Shown here: piece by piece, positions 46,064 to 56,860 of the stretch
Position numbering within the stretch: position 1 is the first letter of the stretch
Layout: each line of letters opens with the position of its first letter
NCBI GenBank assembly: GCA_038277395.1
Contig: CM076193.1
Location: 119,690,133 to 119,754,132, forward strand
Direction: 5' to 3'
Source: Dryocosmus kuriphilus
Taxonomy: Eukaryota > Arthropoda > Insecta > Hymenoptera > Cynipidae
Length of the DNA: 64,000 bases
Notes under the pieces: generated by a model
What the model was told of the DNA's origin: nothing
Database searches by the model: none
The model's input: only the letters and a program-made list of their open reading frames with translations
Position numbers and translations under genes: made by a program

Positions 46064-46240
46064 GGACCAATTTTCCAGGTTCTCCTTTAAAAAAGTAAAT
46101 TTTAGCGCCTGGTCACAGAAGAGTGATTGGTCACATCTCGGATCACTTTCCCAGCTCGCCCTTCAAAAGACACGTGCTAGCGGCTGGTCACAGAAGAGTG
46201 TGATTGGTCACATCTCGACCCCCTTTTCTAGGTTAGGCAG
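46064..46240. repeat. Tandem repeat, ~72-bp unit, about 2.3 copies
   Basis: GGTCACAGAAGAGTG, GATTGGTCACATCTCG and TTTCCAGCTCGCCCTTCAAA occur twice in order, with a partial third copy upstream. Confidence 0.7.
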
Positions 46241-46374
46241 GGATCCTAACTCCGAGGGTCTGGAGCTGTCGCTACTCCCGTGAGGAGTAGGCGCACTCGA
46301 ATTGCGCTAGCGGTCAACCACTCTCTCATTCTGAAATCTGAATTGCGCTAGGGCAAAAGCAGGTAGTTGTCGAC

Positions 46375-46800
46375 TGGCATGAATTGCACTAGAAGAACCT
46401 TCAGGTGCTTCTCCGACTTTCCCCGACTGAAGAACGATGGCCATTGTCCCCCGCACAATAAGAAATATAATACGATATAAAAATTATAATCTTGTAATTA
46501 GCAATTTAGAAACCTTATATCCGAAATCCACTGTCATTGGCGATTTCAACGATATGTCATTTGCATTAATAAGTAAAAAATATTATTAACCAGCTGGAAA
46601 AGGGGTTGGGGGATGTGGGGTACTTCTATCTTCAGACACTTGGTAATGGTCACATTGGTTCTTTAAAATGCATAAGAACACTTAAAAATGCATTAAAACG
46701 CTTGGAAATGAGGAAATTACCTTCGTGTTCTTTAAAATAAAGTACTGAATATACTCGTAAAATTATATTACCGCTAGCGCAATTCGTGTGCACCGTAGGG
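46375..46800. repeat. Internal MULE repeat, copy 2
   Basis: Direct repeat of about 41195-41590. It is bounded by GAATTGCACTAG on the left and CTAGCGCAATTC on the right, which are inverse to one another, supporting a ~420-bp MITE. Confidence 0.6.
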
Positions 46801-46924
46801 GGTAGTGTCCTTACGCACTGGTAGGCGAAGATACGCAGGTATACGTGGAGGAACTGATGACTGACCTTTCACATTGAGTTCAGTTAGACTAAGCGGGGAC
46901 ATTAACTAATCCTGTTATATAGTC

Positions 46925-48236
46925 ACGTGGAAGAACAGAGTTGTACTTATACTTTTACGATCTACTTTTCACTTACAGAAATTCTGAGCTAATGCAAAAA
47001 CAATTTTCAAAGACGATTGCGCCATCAGTAAATATTGTTTCTAATTGTTTTCTTAATCTGCTATCTACAATCACATAAACTACCGTTATTTGCCGTTTGC
47101 TCATAGGAAATTAAAAAATGTTGAATTTCCATGGAAGTGAACACGAGGGGGTTTTTTGAGTCGTAGAATACGAATTTTGGGGTTAAATAAAAAAATTCAA
47201 AGAATCAGACTAAATTTTCAAAAGTTAGGTTAGTGTTTAGAATTTTTTAGTTTGGATTCCAAATTCCTTTATATAAAACTTTCAGAATTTAACTCAGTTG
47301 GTTGAATTTTTAAATTATGTCCTCAAATTCGTATTATGTTACTCGAAAATGGCACTTTTTTTGACTTTCATAGAATTCTGCGCATTTATTAAAATTTTCA
47401 AAATTTAGGTCTTTTTTTTGTAATTTTTCAATTTCGAACCAGAATTTGTTTTCTGCGACTCGAAAAATCCCCTTTTACTGACTCACGAAACTCCACCAAG
47501 CTAATACAATTTTTTAAATTTAGGTTGCCTTTTTGAATTTTGACCCTAAAATCATATCCTGCCACGCGAAAAACTCCCCTTGTCCAGACAGTTATCGAAA
47601 TCCACTGATTTCATAAAATTTGAAAACTTTAGGTTGCCCTTCTGAATTTTTTATTTTTGACCCCAAAATCATATTCTGCAATTTTAAAAACCCCCGCGTA
47701 ATAGCTTTCATGTAATGCATGAAAGTACCCAAAGAGAGGGAGTACTATAGGGGGATAGAATATTTTCGTTCCGGAACGAGTCTCTGGTTCTGGTTTTGTT
47801 CATGCTAGAAACGAACTCGATGACGGAACGAGGAAAGTAGGATCTGGAACGAAGGGAGAGATTTGTGGTTTCGTTCCGGAACGAACGAGCAGATTATAAC
47901 CCTTTCGCTCCGGAACAAACTTCGGAACGAGCTCGGAACCATTCCTAAAAAGAAAAGAGCCCGGAACAATCCGGTTTCCTCTCCGGATTCACAACGGTGA
48001 CAAAAACTAACATTTTTTAAACTTGTATTATTTACTTATTATTATTATATTATCTTCTTATTATTTCTTCAAAAACACAGATAATTAATAAATTACCTCT
48101 TGATGAACGTAAGTTTTATTGTAGATTACATTTCTTTATTTCTTTATTTGTTATAAACAAATTAATGGATGAAGCTTTCATCTGTTGCATTTTCGGTGTT
48201 TGAATGCATTACTTATACTGATTTCGTCGCTGAATT
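46925..48236 (-). repeat. Right terminal inverted repeat of the MULE
   Basis: Inverse of 39725-41000. The subterminal tandem array is at about 47120-47720 (units with GACCCCAAAATC and CATGAAAG), and the GTTCC/GGAAC-rich block lies at about 47760-47960. Confidence 0.8.
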
Positions 48237-48953
48237 ACGTAAAATTTTTCTTCTCCGTAGAGTCACTTCTTTTCGTTTCATGTATAACATTATCTTCGAA
48301 ATTCTACCATTTATTAAAAATACCACTTTTATAAACAATCTCTTGCCAAAAGAATTTGAATAAAGGAAACAAAATTAAAAAATAGGTCACAAATATTATT
48401 AATAAGGTCGTTTCCATTAATAACGAAATTTCGGAATGAATAGACACTGTCTATTAATAAAAGGAAACAAAATATTGTCGAGATACCGAGTATAAAATAG
48501 TTTCCATATAATTTAGACTATGCAATAGCTTCTCATGCTGATGCGGCCAAAGGCGTCTGATTGCGAGGTGCCGAGGAACACCTCTAGGATGCTTGTATAT
48601 ATGAAATTTAAGTAGTGGACACTCCACGAGTGTCGTGTAATAATACCCAGGTACCTTTGTCCGTGGGAACAGAGGTGGATCAAGTTATAGTCCTAACACG
48701 CGTACCGGCAGGACATGCTGCTCATAGTGAATAAATCATTTTGATTATATTAAAAATAAATTAGTATTTTAGGTTATTAACCTAAATATACGACAATATA
48801 CAGCTTGTGTACAGAATATTTACAAGGTTGAAGTGTGTATGAGGAGCTAGTCCTTGAGGAAGGGAGCGAATGAAATATCAATTTTTTATATTCGAATTAT
48901 TTTCAGAAGTTCCCCCGTTTTTTATATCGCTTCTCGTGGATGCCTGTGAAGTT
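48237..48953. other. No gene; unexplained GC-richer block 48520-48720
   Basis: The block starting near GCTGATGCGGCCAAAGGCGT and ending near GGCAGGACATGCTGCTC is conspicuously GC-richer than its surroundings. It shows no frame, tRNA fold or repeat partner that I could find. It may be a fragment of a structural-RNA-derived or LINE untranslated sequence. Confidence 0.35.
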
Positions 48954-49094
48954 GGTATAAAAGACGGCGAGCAATTCTGGAAAGGAAGGGTGTGTCTAGA
49001 GGATGGGTGTCTCCGAAATCACTCTGTCCGCGAGAAATGCCTGTGAAGTTGGCGCACCGGCTTTAAAATATCCAACTTTTTTTATATAGAATCG

Positions 49095-49480
49095 TTTGAT
49101 GTTCGTTTGGTGATGTTTGGTAGTCAACTTTCATCGTTTGGCGGTGAAAATTGAAAAAGTTATTGATGTTTCAAAAAGGAGGCGCCAACTTCACGGTGGG
49201 CAAAAATTTTTAATATTTTTCAAAAATTCCTTTTGGTATCGTCTGCTGGTCGTTTGGTGGTGCTTGGTAGTCAACTTTCATCGTTTGGTGGTGCTTGGTA
49301 GTCAACTTTCATCGTTTGGTGGTGACAACTGAAAAAGTTATTGATGTTTCAAAGTTGGTGCGCTAACTTCCGTTAGCGCCGCAGTTTAATATTTTTCAAA
49401 AATTCCTTTTGGTATCGTTTGGCGGTCGTTTGGTTGGTGTTTGGTAGTCAACTTTCATCGTTTGGTGGTCGAAATTATAG
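49095..49480. repeat. Minisatellite in the left foldback arm (TTTGGTAGTCAACTTTCATC)
   Basis: GTTTGGTAGTCAACTTTCAT occurs four times, twice as an adjacent ~31-bp duplication. A larger ~190-bp unit including AAAGTTATTGATGTTTCAAA and TTTTTCAAAAATTCCTTTTG is repeated about twice. The right arm carries a single copy. Confidence 0.8.
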
Positions 49481-49637
49481 AAGATATCGGATAATTTAGA
49501 AAGCACATCTGGCCAGTTATGTGTCTCTGCGCATTCTTCTGCGCACGTGTAATTGGTGCGAAATTTAAATTTAAGAAATGCTCTTTTTTAATGTGAAGGC
49601 TGTTTGGTAAGTATAATTGTATATAATTCTAGTTATA

Positions 49638-51645
49638 TATTGTATGCCTTGCAATATAGTAACTATTTGTTTCTCAGTCAGTCCCGTTTGACAGAAATGA
49701 CAGAATGTGAGACATAAATAATTATTAGATTACAAGGCGTACACAGTCTTCGGCATGCATGCCCTAACCCTTGTAACTATATTGAACTTTGACATTCGTG
49801 TTTCCCTCTAGTTACAAATGTTTGTGCATACATGGAGAAAACTGTACATTAAACAAATAAGAGTATTCTTAAAAAACAAAGTAGGAACTATATGAATAAG
49901 AAACCTTATTTCTCCGACATTTTTCATGCGAAATTTTATTAAACGTTAAAATACATATACGTTTCGGAATCAGACCGATTTAAACAAAATGAAATTGTTT
50001 AAACACTTAAGAGTATTCTTAGAAAACAAATTAGTATACTTACAACTATTAAAAGTTATTTGAAAATTTGGTGAGATTGAAACAATATGTTTTTCCTACT
50101 TTCTTAGGTAGACAACATATTTGCACAAATACATATTATTTAAATAACTGTAAAATTATTTAAGCAAATTGTTTTCCTATTATGATTAATCAAAAAACTC
50201 ATTGCGCCTATAAAATAAATTTATTTTGCGACTTACCTGAAAAAAGTTTAAACAAATTAAAACTGTTTAAACAATTGAAAATTAGTTAACAAATTACTGG
50301 CTATTCTGAAATTACTGATTAATGATTTATGCAAAAAAAAAATTTTCAAAAAGCGTGAAAAAACCACAATATTACGTAAAATTCAAATCTGCCACTTATA
50401 TGGGGTTTAAAATCTAATTTTGGGATCCATAAGGCTTCAAATTTTTCAAACTCAATATTGATGATTGATTCTAATTCTCTGAGGAATTCTGGATAAAATA
50501 CTGACACATGGAATTATTTGTGATATCTCATCGCCTTTAAATCTCATATTTACAAAAAGCTCACTTTTTACCATGTTAATTTAATGGGAAACTTCAACCC
50601 CTTTGAGCCACCCCTAAATTTAAATCGATTTTGCTCAAATTTGCAGGAGATTTTTTTTTGGGCATCGAACAAAATTGGAGGGTGTCAGCAAAGAAAGTCG
50701 AGAACTGAAAAATAAGGGCCACTGTGTAACTGTACATGCACTTGATTTTACATTAAAATATATTTCTTTACCTACTGTAAATTAAATGATTTTTACTAAA
50801 AATATTTTAAAAGTCAACTGTAAAAGTAAAAAACATAATTCAGTATCAATATGAAAAAAATTAAGGATCTTTGAAACACTAGCTGATAGGTGGGTAAAGT
50901 TGGCAGCACCGTGACTTCACAAAGCACGTGACATTTAACGCGCGCTTTTTCAAATTACACAAATGACATTATAGTGAAAACAAATTTCACTATTCATATA
51001 AAATGATTGTTTTTACGAAGTTTTCAATATTGTTAAAGAAATGTTATTATTTTTTCCAAATTATCTTTTTTTTTCATATAAGAAATCTTATTTTAGAAAT
51101 TTTACGTTTTTGAACCTAAAATCTACTTTTCTTCTTTAATAAAATATTTCTAAGATGCATGCTAGTTAAAAAAAAAAACAGGCAATTCGTTTCTTCGTAT
51201 GCGGGATTTTTTTAAATATAGCTATTTAGTTCAAGTCACTGAATGTTTATCTAAAGAAAAAAAAAATAAATTACATCATTTAAAGCAGGATTTCTCAAAA
51301 GTATTCTTAGTAATGTTTTTGGGCCATGCAATTTCAAAATCTCTGTTTCTTAAATTTGTATATGAAATCCGTTATTTTTTCTTTCTGCAGTAATATAAGT
51401 ATCGGTTCTAACCTTAATTGTATTTCTGAGAAAACTACATATTTTATATATTCTGTATAAAACTTTAAATTCTTCTTTTTTGATTGCTGTCATACTTTTA
51501 AAAAATGTATATTTAATTCTTTAAGGGTAAAAGATTATTAGCTTTTCATTGAAAATATTTTCGCTGCAGACTAGAGAAATCCAGATAACTCTATATATGA
51601 AACTCCCATCAACTGGTGATTTGAAGATCCTTAATTTTTTACATT
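49638..51645. other. Foldback interior, no gene seen
   Basis: AT-rich, with only short chance-like frames. No transposase or RT signature. Confidence 0.4.
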
Positions 51646-51959
51646 CTCATCAGAGAAGGTATTAGATTTACGTAAAATTTGACTTTCGCGGATTTCATGA
51701 AATTTTCACGTTTTGAGACCCTCTGAGTCAGAAAAAAACGGTTTTTACGACCGTGTCTGTCTGTCTGTTGTCGTCGTCGTTCGTCGTCGTTGTTGTCGTT
51801 GTCGTCGTCGTTGTCGTCGTCTGTGGTCGCGATAACTTTCGAAGGACTAATCGGATTGGAGTGCGCTTTGGTACACTTCTTTAAGAAGTAAAAAGAAAGG
51901 ACGAGTTCGTTAACCAGCGGTTTTTGACCAACGGTTATGGCTTTATCCATCAAAAACGG

Positions 51960-52545
51960 TTTTCACAAAATCAAAGAAATCTATTTTCCGGCTAAACTAT
52001 GAGAGATACAGAGAAAATGTAAGAAAGTAAAATTGTTCATCTCAAAAAATCTACAAATTTTGTCTTCACCGCTTTTTGATAAAATGAATGGTTTTTGTTT
52101 TAATCAAAAAAAACGCTATTAAAATTAAAAAACTATGGTTTCCCGCCAAAATATTCAAGATACGAAAAAATGGTAAAGGATAAAGTTGTTCAATTCGAAA
52201 CGATCTACAAATTTTGTTTTAACCATTTTTGGTAAAATGCAGGGTTTTTGTTTTAATCGATAAAACGTTATTAAAAATAAAAGTTTTCAAATTTTCCGCC
52301 AAACTATGCAAGATACGGAAAAATGATAATAAACAAAGTTATTTGCCTTAAAAAGATCTACAAATTTGCTTTCTATCATCTTCTTGAGCAGACGCGTAGT
52401 TTTTGAGTTATTCGTGAAACATGTTATGAAGTATAAAGAAAACCACTTTTCAGCAAAACTTTGCAAGATATGAGAAAATATTAACAAGCAGAATTGTTCA
52501 CCTTGAAAAGAGCTACAAAATTTATTGATAAGACTCATCGTTTTA
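51960..52545. repeat. Tandem repeat, ~154-bp unit, four copies
   Basis: The landmark CTACAAATTTTG occurs at about 52050, 52205, 52359 and (as CTACAAAATTT) 52513, spacings 154-155. Each is preceded by AAACTATGNAAGATAC-type text and followed by a TTTTGTTTTAATC block. Confidence 0.8.
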
Positions 52546-52635
52546 CTTTTAAGAATCGAAATCCTGTATTGTGAAAATTTGGAAAATCACAAAAAAACTT
52601 TACCAATCTACAATGTGTTTTAAAAAAATGTAATT

Positions 52636-52880
52636 ATCAAGCGCGAAGCGCGAGTGTCATGATGAGAATGTATTCCTTAAGGGCGATAGAGCCTTAAGTA
52701 AAATAGTTCCTTTTGGCATTTTTAATGTAAAGGTTTATAGGATGCATAAACACCGAGCGCGTAGCGCGAGGTGAATAATTTATCGAGCGCGAAGCGCGAG
52801 TGCCAACAGACGCGCGCCCTCGGCGCGCTCACACTTCGCGCGAAGCGCGTGAGGAGAATGTGCCCGCAAAGCGGGCAGAT
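52636..52880. repeat. Cluster of GC-rich short palindromes
   Basis: AGCGCGAAGCGCGAG (about 52641), GAGCGCGTAGCGCGAG (52756), GAGCGCGAAGCGCGAG (52782), CGCGCGAAGCGCG (52837) and CCCGCAAAGCGGG (52863) are short hairpins with A-rich loops. CTTAAGGGCGATAGAGCCTTAAG-like pairing sits at about 52676. They stand out in very AT-rich DNA. Confidence 0.8.
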
Positions 52881-53544
52881 TTTTTTTCATATAGTGAAAC
52901 TGAATTTACCTTCACAATTGGCTTTTAAAAACATCTTTAGTAAATATCATTTAATTTACAGCGAAGGGAGATATTTTAATGCACATGGCCTTAATTAATT
53001 TTAAAGGGCGAGACTAGGAGAATCTACTTTCAAAGATTATTTTATAATTAAAAGTCGAAAAACTTCAAATATATAAAATATTAAGAGAGTGTATATTTAA
53101 AAAATAAGAAAACTTAGTGTTCGAAAACTGAAAAACTAGAATTATATACAACTATACTTACCAAACAGCTTTCAAATTAGAAAAGAGCATTTTTTACATT
53201 TAAATTTCGCACCAATCACACGTGCGCAGAAGCATGCGCAGAGACACATAACTGGCCAGATGTACTTTCTAATTCTCCGATATCTTCTATAATTTTCACC
53301 ACCAAACGATGAAAGTTGACTACCAAACATCACCAAACGAACACCAAACGATTCTATATAAAAAAGTTGGATACTTTAAAGTCGGTGGGTCAACTTCACA
53401 GGCATGTCTCGCGGACAGAGTGACTTCGCAGACACCCATCCTCTAGACACACCCTTCCTTTCCAGAATTGCCCCCCGTCTTTTATACCCATACTTTAATT
53501 CCTGTAAATTAACTACTTTGTAGTGTAAATGTACGCGATATCTT

Positions 53545-54400
53545 TTAGACAGTGTCCATTAGGGTAGATCATAAAAGGGTTTGGAAATCAAAAACAGCCT
53601 ATCACTGAAAAGTTTCATTGTGGATTCCTTATAACCTGTATAAAATTTAAAATAGATCGACCAATATTCTGAGGTTATCGGGGATCAAAGAAGTTTGAAA
53701 AATTCGTAAATCTCACTCACTCATTTTTTTCGTAATGAACATACTTGACATGGCCGGCTTTTCAAACAATCTTTTTAAAACTTCAATACTTTCAGTTTTT
53801 CCAGAACAAATATCATTTCTATAAACCTCAAAAAACTCAAATAATCTTAACTAAAATTTTGTTCAGTATATAGAAAGTTTTTCGCGCTTACAGTTTGCCT
53901 AAAAAATTTCAGAAGATTTTAGCAATTAAAATGACCAGACTCTGAATTAAACGAAGATTATAAAATTCGTAATTCTCAGAGTTTTTGAAAAATCACCAAT
54001 TTTATGTTTTTTCCTAATCAACATAATATGGTCGATTCTAAAAACTCTTGCAAGATTTCAATACTTTTAGTGTTTCCAGAAAAAAATCTCATTTTTATAA
54101 AACTCAACAAAATAAAATGATTTTGAAAAGCTTTGCAAGCTATCCTAAAATTTTTTTGAACATGTAGTAATTTACTCTCACTCAAAAGAATACAAAATAT
54201 AATTTTTTGCTACTGTTACTACATAAAAAAATTGTAGTCTCATAATTTTAATTAATAATATACTTTATTTTTCGGCAGTGTCTATTCATTCCGTTTCGGG
54301 GTAATCAACACAGATCGTTGGATCGGCTATTTATACCGAAATTTTGGGATGAATAGCTGTAGGATCCGAGCTGGACTATTCGTATAGAAAATTCTCGTTT
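53545..54400. repeat. Family C repeat, second locus
   Basis: Matches the 37690-38990 family (AGACAGTGTCCATT, GATCGACCAATATTCTGAGG, GATTTTAGCAATTAAAATGA). It ends with a CGGCTATTTATACCGAAATT block (about 54327) that recurs as a direct repeat at about 56030. Confidence 0.55.
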
Positions 54401-54753
54401 TTCAGAACAATTAAAAAAATGGGTGTACTTCCGAAAAGCGGTTACCTCCGACTTATTTGAAACTGCCTATACCCATGTATTCTGACGCGCTGGTTACGAA
54501 TATAATAGTGAAAATGCCAAAAAATTCATTTCCAAGGTCAGAAGCACTAAAAAGTATTTTTGTAAACAGTTTTCCGCTTTGCAGCGATAGATATTTGTCT
54601 AAAAGAGAAAAAAAAAAGAATAAAAGTTATAGCTCGTAAAAAAGACGTCTTTTTTGTTCAATACATTTTTTCATTAAAACCATTATTTTTCGAAAAAAGG
54701 ATTATGTTTCAAAAAGAATAAGTTTAGTGGTAAAATGAAGATATACATGCATA

Positions 54754-55690
54754 CGAGTTGTGATCAAAAAGTAAGGTGACTTTTTGAATTTCGCGGGATG
54801 CGTACAGTCGATATTCGTTTTCTTTTTTTCTTATGTTGGTACACTCCTCCCAAACATATGTGCATACTTTCAGCTATATAGCATTCTTTGTTTGTTTGTG
54901 AGAGGCATAAAGGTTAGAAGTGTTTTGCGTGCTCGGCGATTTTTTGCTGTCGAAAAAAATGGATGAAGGAACTTGCATCCAATTTTGTGTAAAAAATTGT
55001 ATTAAGTGCTCCAAAGCACTTGGAATGTTGACAGTAGCATACGGTGAGTGTACTCTGAGTAAAAAAATGTTTATAAGTGGTACAAGCTCTTTCGGGAAGG
55101 CCGAGAAGATGTTGATCACGAAGCTCGCCCTGGACGTCCCAGCACGTCAACAACTGATGAAAGCGTTGAAGAAGTGAAGAAAATAGTGTTGGCGAATCGT
55201 CGAATTACCATTAGAGAAGTTGCTGTTGATGTCGGCATCTCGTTTGGCTCATGCCAAGCAATTTTAGTGGATAATTTGGGCATGAAATGTGTGTCAGCGA
55301 AGTTTGTTCCGAAACCACGATAATGCGCCAGCTCACACGTCATTGCTTGTTCGTAATTTGTTGGTCAATAACAACACCATAATCATGCCTCAGCCACCGT
55401 ATTCACCAGATTTGGCTCCCTGCGACTTTTTTCTGTTTCCAAAACTGAAGAGACCCATGACAGTACGGTGTTTTGCGAAGATTGAGGAGATAAAGACCGC
55501 ATCGCTGGAAGAGCTGAAGGCTATACCAAAAAGTGCTTATCAGAAATGCTTTGAGGATTGGAAAAAAGCGCTGGCAAAGTGTATTATATCCGAGGGGAAT
55601 TACTTTGAAGGGGACAACATCAATATTGATGAATAAATAAATATTTTTTGATAAAAATAAAAAGTCACCTTACTTTTTGATCAAACCTCG
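54754..55690 (+). mobile_element. mariner transposon, family B copy 2, internally deleted
   Basis: TIRs CGAGTTGTGATCAAAAAGTA at the left and the inverse ending AAACCTCG at 55690 are flanked by TA (54752-54753 and 55691-55692). The 937 bp are about 385 bp shorter than family B full length. It could be moved only in trans. Confidence 0.93.
54959..55636 (+). pseudogene. mariner B2 transposase, deletion derivative
   Basis: It starts at ATG 54959 (MDEGTCIQFCVKNCIKCSKA). The helix-turn-helix region is frameshifted. At about 55312 the text jumps from AKFVP directly to NAPAHTSLLVRN, so the region with the first catalytic Asp is missing. The C-terminal part, 55289-55636, keeps YSPDLAPCDFFLFPKL and ends at TAA 55634-55636. 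Inactive. Confidence 0.9.
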
Positions 55691-55776
55691 TATATATAAC
55701 CATTTATTTTTAGATTCTTATTGACAAAAAAATGATCTTCTTTAAACTAGAAGACACATACATATGTTACTGGTTA

Positions 55777-55945
55777 CATAAATACTTTAAGTCACACCCC
55801 TACCCCTTTTCAGTGTTTTGCGGCTTTCCAGTGTTTTGCGGGAGGCGGAAACTCACGCCTGTGACTGCTCACGGAAATACTTCTAGTCATACCCGTAACA
55901 CTTTAAAATGTCTTGCGGGGGGGGGGGGGGGGATCTCTCTTACAT
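55777..55945. repeat. Dispersed ~78-bp minisatellite, locus 3, with a G16 tract
   Basis: AAATACTTTAAGTCACACCC, TTTTCAGTGTTTTGCGG and CTGTGACTGCTCACGG match the loci at 17574-17800 and 34999-35275. It ends in 16 consecutive G residues (55917-55932). Confidence 0.75.
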
Positions 55946-55978
55946 GGAATAACATTTTCGGTATTAACAGCCAAGGTG

Positions 55979-56860
55979 AGAGCTCCGACTTATTCATCCC
56001 AAGATTTTGGGATAAATAGTCCAGGTCGTTGAATCGGCTATTTATACTGAAATTTTGGAATGAATAGAAGCGGTGTTCTTCTACACATTCAAAATTTTCT
56101 TTAAAATTTGAGTGGTTCTTTCCCAAAGTATAAGGAAACTTTATTCTTATAGTATTTCTACAAGAAAAAATTAAATTGGACCATTTTAAAAGCTAAAGCC
56201 TTCTAAATTTTTTTTTTTGTAGTATAAATTTTGAGTGCAAGAAAGATTCTACACCTTCTAAAAAATTTTTGGATAGTTTGCAAACCTCTTAAAAATTATT
56301 TGTATTTTAACGTTTATAGAAATGAGATTGTGTCCTAAGAAAATTGAAAATTTTTAAATCTTACAAGATTTTCGAAAATCGGAAATATTATATAGGTTAT
56401 GAAAGGAAATGCCCGTTAACGATTTTTGGAAAACTGTGAGAATTACGAATTTTTTAATCATAATTTAATGCATAGCCTGGCCATTTTAATTGCTAAGATC
56501 TTCTCAATGCTTTAAAAGTAAGTTTTGAGTGGGAGATACTTTGTAGATGCTCAAACAAAATTTAGAATATTTTAAAGTTCTCTTAAAAATTATTTTAGTT
56601 TTTCGAGGGTTATAAAAATGAGATTTTGTCAGAGAAAAACTGAAAACATTGAAATCGTACAATAAAGAATCGTGCATATTGTGTAGATTACAAAAAAAAT
56701 TATTATTAGCGATTTTTGCAAAACTCTGAGAATTGGAGATTTTTTAAACGTATTTTAGCTCCGCGGAACCTCAGGTTATCGATGTTTGCCGGCACGTCTT
56801 AATATTCACCGATCCAAAAATAATAAGTATTCACTTTTTTTTTGGAGATCTAATGAAGCT
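55979..56860. repeat. Family C repeat, third locus
   Basis: Begins with a CGGCTATTTATACTGAAATT block and continues with the GAGAATTACGAATTTT, GCCATTTTAATTGC and AGCTCCGCGGAACCTCAGGT segments of family C. The end at about 56808-56840 (CACCGATCCAAAAATAATAA) is the inverse of 37690-37710. Confidence 0.55.

Larger units (their letters stand above)
39725..48236 (+). mobile_element. Mutator-like element (MULE) with ~1.3-kb terminal inverted repeats
   Basis: 39725-41000 and 46925-48236 are long inverted repeats: TAATGCATTCAAACA at the left outer end and AAAGTAGATCGTAAAAGTAT at the left inner end both recur inverted on the right. Between them lies a MULE transposase gene (44359-45511, plus strand). 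Long TIRs with a single transposase gene are characteristic of MULEs, including the animal Phantom type. The interior was later invaded by a half-LINE (42078-44001) and holds further repeats. The outer ends are blurred by divergence, so I could not read the expected 8-11-bp target duplication. Confidence 0.8.
51646..52880. repeat. Complex repeat: GTC-rich microsatellite, ~154-bp tandem units, GC-palindrome tail
   Basis: Three parts follow one another: an opening segment (CATCAGAGAAGGTATTAGAT onward), an impure (GTC/GTT)n tract at 51754-51824, and the tandem units described separately. A tail with several GCGCGAAGCGCG-type palindromes ends it. A decayed copy of the tail recurs at about 63630-63720, so this is a dispersed repeat family. 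The superfamily is unknown. Confidence 0.6.
48954..53500. mobile_element. Foldback-like element with long inverted arms (~4.5 kb)
   Basis: GTATAAAAGACGGCGAGCAA at 48954 corresponds inverted to the sequence ending near 53490 (CCGTCTTTTATAC). Inner arm text (GCGCACGTGTAATTGGTGCG at about 49545, versus CGCACCAATCACACGTGCGC at about 53210) confirms long arms: about 48954-49637 and 53136-53500. The left arm is longer because it contains a minisatellite. The interior has no transposase. An end of the same family lies at 39000-39120. Confidence 0.7.

Noticed and set aside
41180..46800. Direct repeats 5.2 kb apart read as LTRs of a retrotransposon
   Set aside because: There are no TG...CA ends, primer-binding site, gag or pol between them. 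The repeats carry inverted GAATTGC/GCAATTC borders like MITEs, and the enclosed gene is a MULE transposase.
49095..49480. Possible CRISPR-like array from repeated GTAGTCAACTTTCATC
   Set aside because: Repeats are adjacent or irregularly spaced without unique spacers of constant length, and the context is eukaryotic transposon DNA.
51639..51953. 104-codon minus-strand frame with an Asp/Asn-rich tract
   Set aside because: It is the translation of an impure GTC/GTT microsatellite inside a repeat; composition explains it.
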